A stretch of DNA of 64,000 nt, taken from positions 43,432,358 to 43,496,357 of the forward strand of contig CM019696.1 of assembly GCA_009760885.1 (NCBI GenBank), given 5' to 3'. The position numbers were made by a program, and so were the translations under genes. Origin of the DNA: Achatina immaculata (lineage: Eukaryota > Mollusca > Gastropoda > Stylommatophora > Achatinidae). A model generated the notes under the pieces. That model made no database searches, had not been told where the DNA came from, and saw only the letters and a program-made list of their open reading frames with translations. Below are positions 11,665-21,234 of the stretch, piece after piece (the first letter of the stretch is position 1; the number at the start of each line of letters is the position of its first letter).

Positions 11665-11706
11665 GATGAATGAATGAATGAATGAATGAATGAATGAATG
11701 AATGAA
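11665..11706 (+). repeat. (TGAA)n 3' tail of LINE A1
   Basis: About ten TGAA units follow the conserved GGGACATGCAGATGAATGAA end. The same tail is found at A2 (reverse complement at 23,881) and A3 (27,590), so it marks the 3' end of the family. Confidence 0.93.
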
Positions 11707-13262
11707 CACACTGAAAGCAAGTATGAAATTATTTCTGAGATTGTAAAAAGAGCATATGTAGGTTAAAATTTGATGTCAAGCTTGGAGATGAAGATAAGCC
11801 ATGGACTCACCGTACTGTATGCAAAACTTGTATGGAGCATGTGTGTCAGTTTACAAATGGAAAGAGGAGCTGCATGAAATTTAGAGTACTAGTGTTGTGG
11901 TGAGAGCCAAGACACCACTTCGATGACTTTTATTTTTGTATTGCTAAGATGAAATGCATCAGTGGAAATAATCATGACAAGTGGCCTTGATCTACCGTCA
12001 GCCAGGAGACCTGTTCCGCACTCGGATCTTGTACCTGTTCCACCTTTCCTTGAGCTACCACAGCTCTCAGAGGATGAGCCTTGCATGTCTGATATCCCAC
12101 AAGGTAGGTAAAGTGGGTGCAGTGACAGTTGAATTCCAAACAACCTCATATCGTGCTCGCTTTGATCAGAATGAATTGAATGATCTTGTCAGAGACTTAA
12201 ATCTTTCCAAGGAGTCTTCTGAATTGCTTGCCTCCAGACTAAAGAAAAAGAATGTACTTCAGCCTGGAACGAAAATGACATTTTATCGAAGGAGAGGAGA
12301 GGATTTGTGTCATTCTTTACAGAAGACAACAACTTAGTATTCTGCAATGACATCAGAAACCTTGTGAAGAAAATTGGTATTTTAGATATAACCCAAGTGA
12401 TTGGGGTCTTTTCATCGGCAGTTCAGAACTTAGTTTTAAATGTGATCTCTTTAATAACCGCAACAAATATGGCTCTGTTCCAATCGGTCATTCCACCAGG
12501 AAGAAAGAAGAGTAGAAAGCCATCTCTTTAGTCTTGGAAAAGATAAATTACAAAGAACATCGAAGCGTGATTTGTGTAAACTTGAAGATGGTTAATTATC
12601 TTCTTTGTCAACAAAGTGCCTACACAAAGTATCCTTGCTCTTCGTGGGTGTGGGATAGTCGAGACAGACATGAACAATGGGCAAGAAAAGACTGGCCTCT
12701 GAGGGAAAATGGTGGTTGGAGTACAAATTGTAATCAATGGACCTTTGGTAGCACGAGACAAAATCACACTGCCACGGCTACATAAAAAGCTAGATCTGAT
12801 GAAACAGTTTGTAAATGCTTTAAATAAAGACGGTTCGTGCATTGAATACATAGTAAATAAGTTATCTGATTTTACCATGGAAAAACTGAAGGCAGGACTT
12901 TTCGATGGTCCACAGATCAGACAACTTATAACTGGCCCCCACTTCATAGCACCAATGAACGAAATCGAATCATGTGCCTGGTCTTCATTTGTTCTTATTG
13001 TGAAAAGCTTTCTTGGCAACAAAAAGACAAAAACTACACACAATTAATAGAGGATATTCTCTTTCATTTCAACAGGTTTCGCTGTAACATGAGTGTTAAA
13101 ATCCATTATCTGCACAGTCACTTAGATCGCTTTCTAGAGAACCTTGGTGACTTAAGTGAAGAGCAAGGTGAAAGATTTCACTAAGACATAAAAAATAAAA
13201 GAAGCCAGATACCAAGTAATATTGGATGTATACATGATGGCATATTATTGTTGGAATCTTAT
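11704..13262 (+). pseudogene. Frameshifted pseudogene of an uncharacterised invertebrate protein family
   Basis: Translation in shifting frames gives a continuous protein-like order. A Cys-rich start near 11,800 contains VCKTCMEHVCQF and a later HHFDDFYFC, possible zinc ligands. A proline-rich part follows near 11,990 (PVPPFLELPQLSEDE), then RFDQNELNDLVRDLNLS (12,162), EKINYKEHRSVICVNLKMVN (12,537), MVVGVQIVINGPLV (12,709), a long helical stretch to 13,043, and finally SEEQGERFH (about 13,160) and MMAYYCWNL (about 13,235). I recognise this order as a recurrent uncharacterised protein of arthropods and other invertebrates, probably transposon-spread; its function is unknown to me. At least six frame changes or stops break it. 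It starts directly after the LINE A1 tail, so A1 may have inserted into it. Confidence 0.72.
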
Positions 13263-13482
13263 GCGGCCATTGTCCTGGGAGATTCCACTCTCGGAAGTCT
13301 TACAAAAGGAGATTCTTGTGTGTTGAAGGAGTGGAAAGATTGTATCATAAACGTGTGTTTTTGGTATGACATAAGTAGGTTGTCATGTAGTACACTTTTC
13401 TTTTAAATTTTTATATGTTTCCTACGTCCTTAAAAGATATTAATTTAAACAGTAAAATATCCTGATTTGTTGTTGGCGAGCA

Positions 13483-13620
13483 GAATGAAGAGTGGTATAT
13501 GGCATATGGCTCAAAAACTAGAGCTGATAGGGAAAAACTTGTGCCATTTTTGGAATCAGCAGGTCAAACATACCGAGAAGCAGATGCGACATTTGAAGCA
13601 CCAAAATGTGTGTTGTCCTG
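13483..13620 (+). other. Coding-like fragment of unknown origin
   Basis: One frame reads WYMAYGSKTRADREKLVPFL and continues ESAGQTYREADATFEAPK without a stop. The composition looks like a real protein, unlike the surrounding satellite. I cannot identify it. It ends where the degenerate satellite begins at about 13,625. It could be a chance frame or an exon or element remnant. Confidence 0.35.
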
Positions 13621-13676
13621 TGTTAGGAGATGACATAGAAAACAACAGAAAAATTATATTCTTACATAGAAAAACA

Positions 13677-13928
13677 TATGTTGGCCACTTGATGAGAAGA
13701 AATGAGCAGAGAATCCCAAAACAAGCTATCAAGTGGAACACAACAGGCCGAAGAAAAAGGGGCAGACCGCGTGAAACTCTGAAGAGAACATTATTAAGAG
13801 AGGCCAAGTTAACAGGCATAAAATCCTTTGTTGAGGTTGAAAGACTCGCCGAAGACAGGAAAAATTGGCGAACTACTTTGCGAGCCCTATGTGACGTCTA
13901 ACGGCACGGGAAGGATATAAGATATAAG
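13677..13928 (+). mobile_element. LINE B copy B1: 5'-truncated 3' end
   Basis: About 75 codons (RRNEQRIPKQAIKWNTTG to RALCDV) nearly identical to the C-terminus of B2, then TAACGGCACGGGAAGG and an ATAAGAT-type tail. It is flanked by an 11-base target site duplication, ATAGAAAAACA, at 13,666-13,676 and 13,929-13,939. This is a clean 5'-truncated LINE insertion into the satellite. Confidence 0.88.
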
Positions 13929-14147
13929 ATAGAAAAACAATTTACAGAATATGAGATGACATAGTAAACAACGTGTCGAATATGAGATAACATAGAAAAC
14001 AACAGAGAAATTATGAGATGACATAGAAAATAACATACAGATTATGAAATAACGTAGAAAACAGTAGAAAAACTATAATATGGTATAGAAAACTACAGAA
14101 AAATTATGAGATGACATAGAAAACAATCAAATAAAGACCAAAAGCAA

Positions 14148-14471
14148 AGATGGGCTGAACACTTCCAAGAAATACTCAATCGACCACACCCAAAAGAATT
14201 GTTAAACCTTGAAACTGACTTACCAGCCCCACAACTAAATGTCAATCTAGATGAAATTGAATTGCATGAAATTGAAACAGCAGTGAATTTAATGGCTAAC
14301 AACAAAGCTGCAGGTGAAGATGAAATAACAGCCGAGATGCTAAAAGCTATCAATAGTGACAACATGAGACAACTACAGAGAATGTTTAACAAGATTTGGA
14401 AAGAAGAAAAGGTCCCTTCTAATTGGAAGAAGGGAATCATTGTGAAAATACCAAAAAAAGGGCAACCTTAG
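14148..14471 (+). pseudogene. LINE B2 ORF, upstream part before the frameshift
   Basis: Reads QRWAEHFQEILNRPHP through NNKAAGEDEITAEMLKA to VPSNWKKGIIVKIPKKG, the standard stretch leading into the RT fingers. The frame ends at 14,471 right after seven As and three Gs (14,453-14,462). With one A fewer it would run on as KKGNLSDCNNWRGVTLISVV into the downstream frame. A single homopolymer indel is therefore the only break seen in this copy's RT. Confidence 0.85.
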
Positions 14472-14511
14472 TGACTGTAACAACTGGAGAGGAGTAACCT
14501 TAATATCAGTT

Positions 14512-15759
14512 GTGTCAAAAGTATTTTGCAAGGTCATTTTGAATAGACTCAAAGATATAGTGGATACTGCAATGAGAGAAGAACAAGCAGGATTTCGAAA
14601 AGGGAGAAGCTGTCTCGACCAGATCTTTACTCTCAGAATAATACTTGAAGAACATATTGAAAAGCAGAAACCATTAATACTGAATTTCATAGATTTTAAG
14701 AAGGCATTTGATAGCATACACAGAGATTTATTATGGAGAATTTTATGTCTATATGGAATACCATCTAAAATTGTCAACATCATTAAGGACTTATACAATG
14801 GATATGGTTGTGCAGTCAAGACAGAAGAAGGGATGAGTGAATGGTTCCAGATTGAAACAGGCGTGAAACAAGGATGTATACTGTCTCCTTTACTTTTTGG
14901 GATTACAATAGACTTCATAATGAAAAAATGCTGCACAGGTAACACAGGTATTGACTGGGTACATGGGACCCAACTAGAAGATCTTGATTTTGCAGATGAC
15001 ATAACTCTTATCAGTAATAATGTGAATTCCATGCAAGAAAAAACAGATAGCCTATCTTCACTGGCTAGCAAAATAGGACTTGAAATTAACAAGGACAAAA
15101 CAAAAATAATGAAAATTCCCATCAATCAAAATGGAAAAATACACATAGAAGGGACAGATATTGAAGAAGTCAATCAATTTGCATACCTTGGCAGCTACAT
15201 AGACCAGGATGGTGACACTAGAAAGGAAGTTAGGATCAGAATTGCAAAAGCAGCATCAATCTTCAAGAATCTTGAGAACATATGGAATTCAAAAGTTATA
15301 AGCACAAAAACCAAGTTAAGACTATTCAATTCAAATGTAATATCCACCCTCATTTATGCATGCGAAAGCTGGAAAACAACTAAAGAAATAGAAAAGAAAT
15401 TAGACTCTTTTGAAAACAAATGCCTAAGGAAAATACTCGGCATCAAGTGGAATGAATTCAAGAACAATGCAGAGATAAGACAGATGACTGAACAACAACC
15501 AGTCTCACGGGTGATCAGGAAAAGGAGATGGACATATGTTGGCCACTTGATGAGAAGAAATGAGCAGAGAATCCCAAAACAAGCTATCAAGTGGAACACA
15601 ACAGGCCGAAGAAAAAGGGGCAGACCGCGTGAAACTCTGAAGAGAACATTATTAAGAGAGGCCAAGTTAACAGGCATAAAATCCTTTGATGAGGTTGAAA
15701 GACTCGCCGAAGACAGGAAAAATTGGCGAACTACTTTGCGAGCCCTATGTGACGTCTAA
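14512..15759 (+). CDS. LINE B2 reverse transcriptase, 415-codon open frame
   Basis: This is the RNA-dependent DNA polymerase of a non-LTR retrotransposon, which copies element RNA at a nicked target. Visible boxes are QAGFRKGRSCLDQ (25-37), FIDFKKAFD with the first catalytic Asp (59-67), GVKQGCILSPLLF (117-129) and FADD with the catalytic Asp pair (160-163). The YLGSYIDQDGD thumb region and the C-terminal WTYVGHLMRRNEQRIP and GRRKRGRPR region follow. All catalytic Asp residues are present. The true frame starts upstream (14,148 or earlier) and joins through a one-base frameshift at about 14,455. Without an endonuclease it is not autonomous. The minus-strand 250-codon frame at 14,373-15,125 is a shadow. 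Confidence 0.92.
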   Translation: MSKVFCKVILNRLKDIVDTAMREEQAGFRKGRSCLDQIFTLRIILEEHIEKQKPLILNFIDFKKAFDSIHRDLLWRILCLYGIPSKIVNIIKDLYNGYGCAVKTEEGMSEWFQIETGVKQGCILSPLLFGITIDFIMKKCCTGNTGIDWVHGTQLEDLDFADDITLISNNVNSMQEKTDSLSSLASKIGLEINKDKTKIMKIPINQNGKIHIEGTDIEEVNQFAYLGSYIDQDGDTRKEVRIRIAKAASIFKNLENIWNSKVISTKTKLRLFNSNVISTLIYACESWKTTKEIEKKLDSFENKCLRKILGIKWNEFKNNAEIRQMTEQQPVSRVIRKRRWTYVGHLMRRNEQRIPKQAIKWNTTGRRKRGRPRETLKRTLLREAKLTGIKSFDEVERLAEDRKNWRTTLRALCDV

Positions 15760-16419
15760 CGGCACGGGAAGGATATAAGATAAGATAGAAAACAATAGAG
15801 AAGTTATGAAATGACGTAGAAAACAACAGACAAATTATGATCTTATATAGATAACAACAGAGAAAGTATGAGATGCCATAGAAAACAAGAAACAAATTAT
15901 GATCTTACATAGAAAACAATAGAGAATTTATGAGATGACACAGAAAACAAAAGACAGAATATGATATGACATATAAAACAAAAGGCAAATTATGAGATGA
16001 CATAGAAAACAGCACACACATTTTGAGATGATATAGACAACAACAGAGAATTTATGAGATAACATACAAAACAACACGTATTTCGTTGTGTATGTATCCT
16101 CGAATAAGGCTCACGCCGAAATATCGGATGTTGTATGTTTTTCATTTATACATTCTCATACTTTCTATTCGTTTTTTCTCACCTTGCTCACTTCCTCCCT
16201 CACTTTGTAAAATTGCACCATACACCTCTATCTACCTTATTTATTTAAACCAGTTTTACTGCAGTCGCCATCCCTTTTATCTGTTACAAAACAGCACACA
16301 CATTAGAAGATGACATAGAAAACAACAGGCACATTATTAAATAACATAAAGAAACAACAGACAAATTATGACACAACATAGAAAACAAAATACAAATTAT
16401 GAGCTGACATATAAAAACG

Positions 16420-16607
16420 AAAGTTAATTATCGTGTCATTAAACAAAATCTTGAAATTCTTTCGCAAACTGTAGAGTGTGAAAATAGGGCAAGCGAATGC
16501 AGGAAACTGGGATTTTTGTGAGAAAAAATTCTCTGTATTAGCGGAATAAACAGAAGAGCTCATTGGCCAGATGTTCAAGATAAGAAAACTAGTTCCGTTT
16601 GTCTGCC
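16420..16607. other. Spacer, no gene recognised
   Basis: Ordinary AT-rich sequence between the degenerate satellite and the 29-bp array. A 70-codon minus frame here has no features. Confidence 0.5.
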
Positions 16608-17610
16608 TGGTATAAGACTACAACAAAGACATAACCTGGTATAAGACTACAACAAAGACATAACCTGGTATAAGACTACAACAAAGACATAACCTGGTAT
16701 AAGACTACAACAAAGACATAACCTGGTATAAGACTACAACAAAGACATAACCTGGTATAAGACTACAACAAAGACATAACCTGGTATAGACTACAACAAA
16801 GACAGAGTCTGGTATAGACTACAACAAAGACATAACCTGGTATAAGACTACAACAAGACAGAGTCTGGTATAAGACTACAACAAAGACATAACCTGGTAT
16901 AAGACTACAACAAAGACATAACCTGGTATAAGACTACAACAAAGACATAACCTGGTATAAGACTACAACAAGACAGAGTCTGGTATAAGACTACAACAAA
17001 GACATAACCTGGTATAAGACTACAACAAAGACATAACCTGGTATAAGACTACAACAAAGACAGAGTCTGGTATAAGACTACAACAAAGGTAGAACCTGGT
17101 ATAAGACTACAACAAAGGTAGAACCTGGTATAAGACTACAACAAAGGTAGAACCTGGTATAAGACTACAACAAAGGTAGAACCTGGTATAAGACTACAAC
17201 AAAGGTAGAGTCTGGTATAAGACTACAACAAAGGTAGAGTCTGGTATAAGACTACAACAAAGACATAACCTGGTATAAGACTACAACAAAGGTAGAGTCT
17301 GGTATAAGACTACAACAAAGGTAGAATCTGGTATAAGACTACAACAAAGGTAGAGTCTGGTATAAGACTACAACAAAGGTAGAGTCTGGTATAAGACTAC
17401 AACAAAGACATAACCTGGTATAAGACTACAACAAAGGTAGAGTCTGGTATAAGACTACAACAAAGGTAGAGTCTGGTATAAGACTACAACAAAGACATAA
17501 CCTGGTATAAGACTACAACAAAGGTAGAGTCTGGTATAAGACTACAACAAAGGTAGAGTCTGGTATAAGACTACAACAAAGACATAACCTGGTATAAGAC
17601 TACAAAAAAG
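16608..17610 (+). repeat. 29-bp minisatellite, about 34 units
   Basis: Units contain CTGGTATAAGACTACAACAA plus a variable nine-base segment: AGACATAAC, AGACAGAGT, AGGTAGAAC or AGGTAGAGT. From about 17,200 the variants fall into a three-unit (about 87-base) order, two GGTAGAGTC units then one GACATAACC unit, repeated several times. The left part is dominated by GACATAACC units. Confidence 0.95.
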
Positions 17611-17935
17611 CAGAGGAACAGAGTACACTTTCAGACAGAGAAAAAAACTGGGAAACATTTCTTGGCGGCAATAGTGGAAGAGGGCAACTATTTTGGTAAA
17701 CTCCGAGGACGGGCTGACAGTAAACTTTTTAATTCCGTAGATAAGAAGATAGAGAGAAGAGTGAAGGTAGAGGGGAGAAAACAATCAACTGCTATGATAA
17801 AATCTAACCTTAGAGTACTGAGACAGCAAGCAGGGCTCATGAAAGGAGAGAGAGAGAGAGAGAAAGAGGGAAAGAGATAGAGAGAAAAAGAAAAAAAAGA
17901 GAGAGAGAGAGCACTAAACAAAAAAGTATAATATA
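17611..17935. other. Spacer with a GA-rich tract
   Basis: A 72-codon plus frame (17,662-17,880) is basic and unrecognised. A GA-rich low-complexity tract lies at 17,843-17,912. I do not call a gene. Confidence 0.5.
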
Positions 17936-17959
17936 GCTATAGGAGAGAAGGTATTAAGA

Positions 17960-18196
17960 ATGAGTGAGGTTAGAAGGACAGGTGCAGGGAAGATAAACTC
18001 TGATACATATACACTAATATATTCAGGAAGTGAGAAACATGAACGAGGAGTAGGAATAATATTTGACGAACAAACAGCAAGGACAACTCTAGGATATTTG
18101 AACATCTCGGACCGAGTCCTGCTAGCTCAACTGAAAGGACGACCAATAAACATAAATATTATACAAGTGTACGCTCAGCTATTTTATAGTCACTAG
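17960..18196 (+). pseudogene. LINE C endonuclease N-terminal fragment
   Basis: The 78-codon frame shows the start of the exonuclease-endonuclease-phosphatase fold: SEVRRTGAGKI with the catalytic Glu at residue 3, YSGSEKHERGVGIIFD, then LKGRPININIIQVYA. It ends shortly before the Penelope-like insertion at 18,238. The 5' end of the element lies at most a few bases upstream, so the copy is 5'-truncated. Confidence 0.8.
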
Positions 18197-18237
18197 AAAC
18201 AATCCTGAAACACACAAAGTCACATGAAGTTACTATA

Positions 18238-18680
18238 CAATAATTAGTATATAGGTATAGTGTATTAGTGTATAAGTATAGTGTATTAGTGTATAAGTAT
18301 AGTGTATTAGTGTATAAGTATAGTGTATTAGGGTATATGTATAGTGTATTAGTGTATAAGTATAGTGTATTAGTGTATAAGTATAATGTATTAGTGTATA
18401 AGTATAGTGTATTAGTGTATAAGTATAGTGTATTAATGTATAAGTATAGTGTATTAGTGTATAAGTATAGTGTATTAGTGTATAAGTATAGTGTATTAGG
18501 GTATAAGTATAGTGTATTAGTGTATAAGTATAGTGTATTAGGGTATAAGTATAGTGTATTAGGGTATAAGAATAGTGTATTAGTGTATAAGTATAGTGTA
18601 TTAGTGTATAAGTATAGTGTATAAGTATAGTGTATTAGTGTATAAGTATAGTGTATTAGGGTATAAGTATAGTGTATTTA
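18238..18680 (+). repeat. 21-bp minisatellite, about 20 units
   Basis: Units read TATAAGTATAGTGTATTAGTG with few changes (GTG/GGG at the end). The 21-base length yields a 118-codon artefact frame (18,268-18,624). It lies just inside the left target duplication of P1, so it either came with the element or expanded at its 5' junction. Confidence 0.93.
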
Positions 18681-18723
18681 AGTATATACACGAAGCACTG
18701 CAGTAAAGCTGTGATACCAGAAT

Positions 18724-19445
18724 GTATAAACTAGGAAAAATGTAGGAACAGCTTTATTACTTAACGATTACAAAGTTGTGACGTTTCGATGTGAGCCTTA
18801 AACATACAAATTGTATGATTGTTTATACAATGAAGTTACTTGGTAGCAGCCATCAAACAACGTCATGCTTATGACACAAGCCGCCTGGCTCTTGAGAACC
18901 GCTGCATTCAAAATTATGGGACGCTGTAGCCACACGGGTTAAACTCGCTGTTCAGCTACACTTAACCTTCTCTTCAATCATCATAGTACCTCTCCACTAA
19001 GCTCCACCCCCTTCTTACATGTCACACATAGTTCAAAACCTCCTCACAGAATCACTTTGCAACCCCTCTTCCCTAATCATCTATTTCACCTTCTCCTGGC
19101 TAGGTCAGCATTGTACCACTCTCTCTCCCCTCCACGGTTCCCCATCCACCACCCCCAGTTACAACCCACCGACCACATATCACAGGTCTCCACTTAAACA
19201 GTCTCCACGTTCTACTAAATCCATTCCTGACACACACCGCATGACAAGCCACATCTTACAATTTACAGCTAAGTACTTTATTTAATTTTAAAAATAAAAA
19301 AATAGTATTCATGTGAATCTATACTTTATCTCCTCTGTCTATTTCTCCGTCCTGTATGTTTTTGTATGATTAAGGCTCACGCCGAAACGTCACAACTTTG
19401 TAATCGTTAAGTAATAAAGCTGCTCCTACTTTTTTCCTATTTTAT
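18724..19445. repeat. Terminal inverted repeats of PLE copy P1, about 70 bp
   Basis: 18,724-18,793 is the reverse complement of 19,374-19,445 with only a few mismatches. The shared core includes AGCTTTATTACTTAACGATT and ACAAAGTTGTGACGTTTCG. The right arm has an AATAAA signal in AAGTAATAAAGCTGC. The same end recurs at 53,571-53,650. Confidence 0.9.
18843..18965 (+). pseudogene. PLE P1 GIY-YIG endonuclease C-terminus
   Basis: Reads VAAIKQRHAYDTSRLALENR, then CIQNYGTL, a stop, and PHGLNSLFSYT followed by TAA. It matches the C-terminal end of the GIY-YIG module in P2 at 53,001-53,262. In PLEs this nuclease cuts the target for integration; the residues here are only its tail, and one internal stop breaks it. 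Confidence 0.75.
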
Positions 19446-19634
19446 ACAATGAAGTTACTATAGTGATGGGAGAATCTAATGCCAAGTTGGTAAAGGAAGA
19501 ACTTCAGACATCGTTGGTGACTATGGACTAGGGGAGAGGAATGACAGAGGTTATAAATTAATTGAATGGGCAAGAATACACAGCATGGTTGTAGGAAACA
19601 CCTGGTTTAAAAAACATATCCGAAGACTGGCAAC

Positions 19635-20438
19635 GTGGTGCAGCCCAGACAAAAGACTTTAAACCAGATAGACTACATATTAATCAACAAACGATTCCGC
19701 AACGCATTACTGACAACAAAAACCATGCCAGGAGCTGACTGCAATAGTGACCATGATCCACTCTGTGGAAAAATTAGAATAAAGCTAAAGAAATCATGCA
19801 TAAAAGTGAGAAACATCAAATTGAATACAGAACTCCTTAAAAATAACCAAGAACTGCGAGAACAATACAAAGTAATTATAACAAATAAATACAATGCAAT
19901 AACAAAGATAAATAGTATAGATGAACAATGGGCAATGTTAAGAGATTCTATCCACCAAACTGTTAAGTAGACAATACCACCGAAAAAAGAAGATCCTAAA
20001 AATAAATAGATGACAGACGACATCTTAGGACTGATGGACAAGAAGAAGAGGAGTAAAAATAACCAAGAAAAATATAGCAAGATAAATAAATAAATAACAC
20101 ACAAATGCACAGAAGCAAAGGAAGTATGGTTAAATGAACAGTGCAGACAGATAGAGGACTCTCATAATAAAGACAGCAAAAATATGCACAAACGAATTAG
20201 TGAACTCACAGGCAGGAAAACAAAATATACCACAGGATTCCTGAAATCAAAAGAAGGTAAAATGTTAATGGGAAAAGAAGACATTGTGGACAGGTGGACA
20301 GAGTATATCGGTGAGCTATATGGAGGAGAAAGACAAGAATTAACACCAGATACTGAAAACTGTGATGGACCACCAATACTTTACGATGAAATCATAGATG
20401 CCATCAATCACATGAAAAAGGAAAGCGACTGGGCCTGA
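19635..20438 (+). pseudogene. LINE C endonuclease C-terminus and linker fragments
   Basis: Frame 19,635-19,970 contains NQIDYILINKRFRN and ADCNSDHDPLCGKI, the Asp and Ser-Asp-His catalytic signatures of the endonuclease C-terminus. Frame 20,184-20,438 contains the WTEYIGELYGGERQ linker that precedes the RT. They are separated by stops near 19,970-20,000. Confidence 0.82.
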
Positions 20439-20698
20439 TAATATAACAATATAAGAAAAAATACAGGCACTAGAGGAGATAGGAATAAAAATAATAACCA
20501 AGTTACTGAATGACATTTACAACAGTGGTTATATGCCCAGTGACTTGCTTAAATCCACGTTTATAGCACTACCAAAGAAACCAGGTGCAAAGGAATGTAA
20601 TGACCACCGGACTATCAGCCTCTCATGTCACATAACGAAGCTACTTCTGAGAATCATTATGAGAAGAACAAGGAAATAGATGAAAATGGAAATAGCAG

Positions 20699-21234
20699 AT
20701 GAACAGTTTGGATTTGTTGAAGGAAAGGGAACACAATGCCATTTATGCTTTACGAACACTAACAGAAAGAGCTTTAGAAGTACAGAAAGATCTCTACTTA
20801 TGCTTCATTGATTACACCAAGGCATTTGACAAGGTGAAACATAATGAAATTATTAAAATGTTTGAAGACATCAATATAGACGGCAAAGACCTGAGGATAG
20901 TAAAACATCTATCCTGGCAGCAAGAAGCAGCAATTCGAGTCAAAATAGAAGGGAAAAATACCAACCTATAAAACAAGGGGTGCGACAAGGATGTGTACTA
21001 TCTCCAGACCTTTTTTCTCTGTACAGCAAGAATATTCTAAGAACGATCATCACAGAACCAGGCATAAAAATTGGAGGATACAATATTAACAACCTTCGCT
21101 ATGCTGACAGCATAGTACTGATAGCTGAGAAACAACAAGACCTGCAAAATCTCTTGGATAAAGTCGCCAAAGAAAGTGAACAGAAAGGTCTTACTTTGAA
21201 CATCAAAAAGACAAGAGACTATGGTTATATCTAA
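20699..21234 (+). pseudogene. LINE C reverse transcriptase fragments
   Basis: Frame 20,699-20,971 has FIDYTKAFDKV with the first catalytic Asp. Frame 20,980-21,234 has MRQGCVLSPDLFSLY and NNLRYADSIVLIAE. The second Asp of the YADD box is Ser, which by itself should abolish polymerase activity. One break lies between the two frames near 20,972. Confidence 0.85.

Larger units (their letters stand above)
8600..11706 (+). mobile_element. LINE A copy A1: RTE-type non-LTR retrotransposon, decayed near-full-length
   Basis: Reading across frames gives the order of an APE-type LINE: N-terminal leader (8916), endonuclease (about 9090-9830), linker, reverse transcriptase (about 10380-11050) and a C-terminal region with a GKRKRGRPRR-type basic motif near 11510. 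It ends in a (TGAA)n tail at 11665-11706. Short tandem 3' repeats and this EN-RT layout are typical of the RTE clade; the clade call is from recognition, not a tree. Many stops and frameshifts exist, for example a stop at 9135. A deletion near 10908 removes the RT YADD box. About 290 codons between the linker and RT are missing near 10375. The 5' end is uncertain; a GC-richer stretch with a C tract (8687-8699) may be its 5' UTR. Confidence 0.88.
14128..15784 (+). mobile_element. LINE B copy B2: 5'-truncated, RT almost intact
   Basis: This insertion carries the connector before the RT, the full RT domain, and the C-terminal region with a GRRKRGRPRE basic motif. It ends in CGGCACGGGAAGGATATAAG. 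A 12-base duplication, ATAGAAAACAAT, flanks it at 14,116-14,127 and 15,785-15,796. The endonuclease half is absent because of 5' truncation. The C-terminus resembles RTE-like elements, but I do not assign a clade firmly. Confidence 0.9.
13625..16420 (+). repeat. Degenerate ~31-bp satellite interrupted by LINE B insertions
   Basis: Units resembling ATGAGATGACATAGAAAAC followed by AACAGACAAATT are seen at 13,625-13,676, 13,929-14,127, 15,785-16,085 and 16,300-16,420. They are far more diverged than the other arrays. They share ATGATCTTACATAGAAAAC with the 7,090-7,575 array, so the two may be one old satellite family. The stretch at 16,086-16,300 is different: it holds AATAAGGCTCACGCCGAAA, the motif found in the Penelope-like element ends. 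Confidence 0.8.
18224..19462 (+). mobile_element. Penelope-like element insertion P1 with 14-bp target duplication
   Basis: ATGAAGTTACTATA occurs at 18,224-18,237 and 19,449-19,462, flanking 1,211 bases that interrupt LINE C. The insert holds a 21-bp array (18,238-18,680), an inverted copy of its own 3' end (18,724-18,793), a GIY-YIG C-terminus (18,843-18,965), a noncoding 3' region and the 3' end at 19,374-19,445. An inverted partial terminal repeat plus a 3' end downstream of a GIY-YIG frame fits Penelope-like elements (PLEs), whose pseudo-LTRs often lie in mixed orientation. The RT itself is missing. Confidence 0.82.

Noticed and set aside
14373..15125. 250-codon minus frame as a gene
   Set aside because: It lies opposite the LINE B2 RT, which shows the conserved RT boxes; the minus frame has none.
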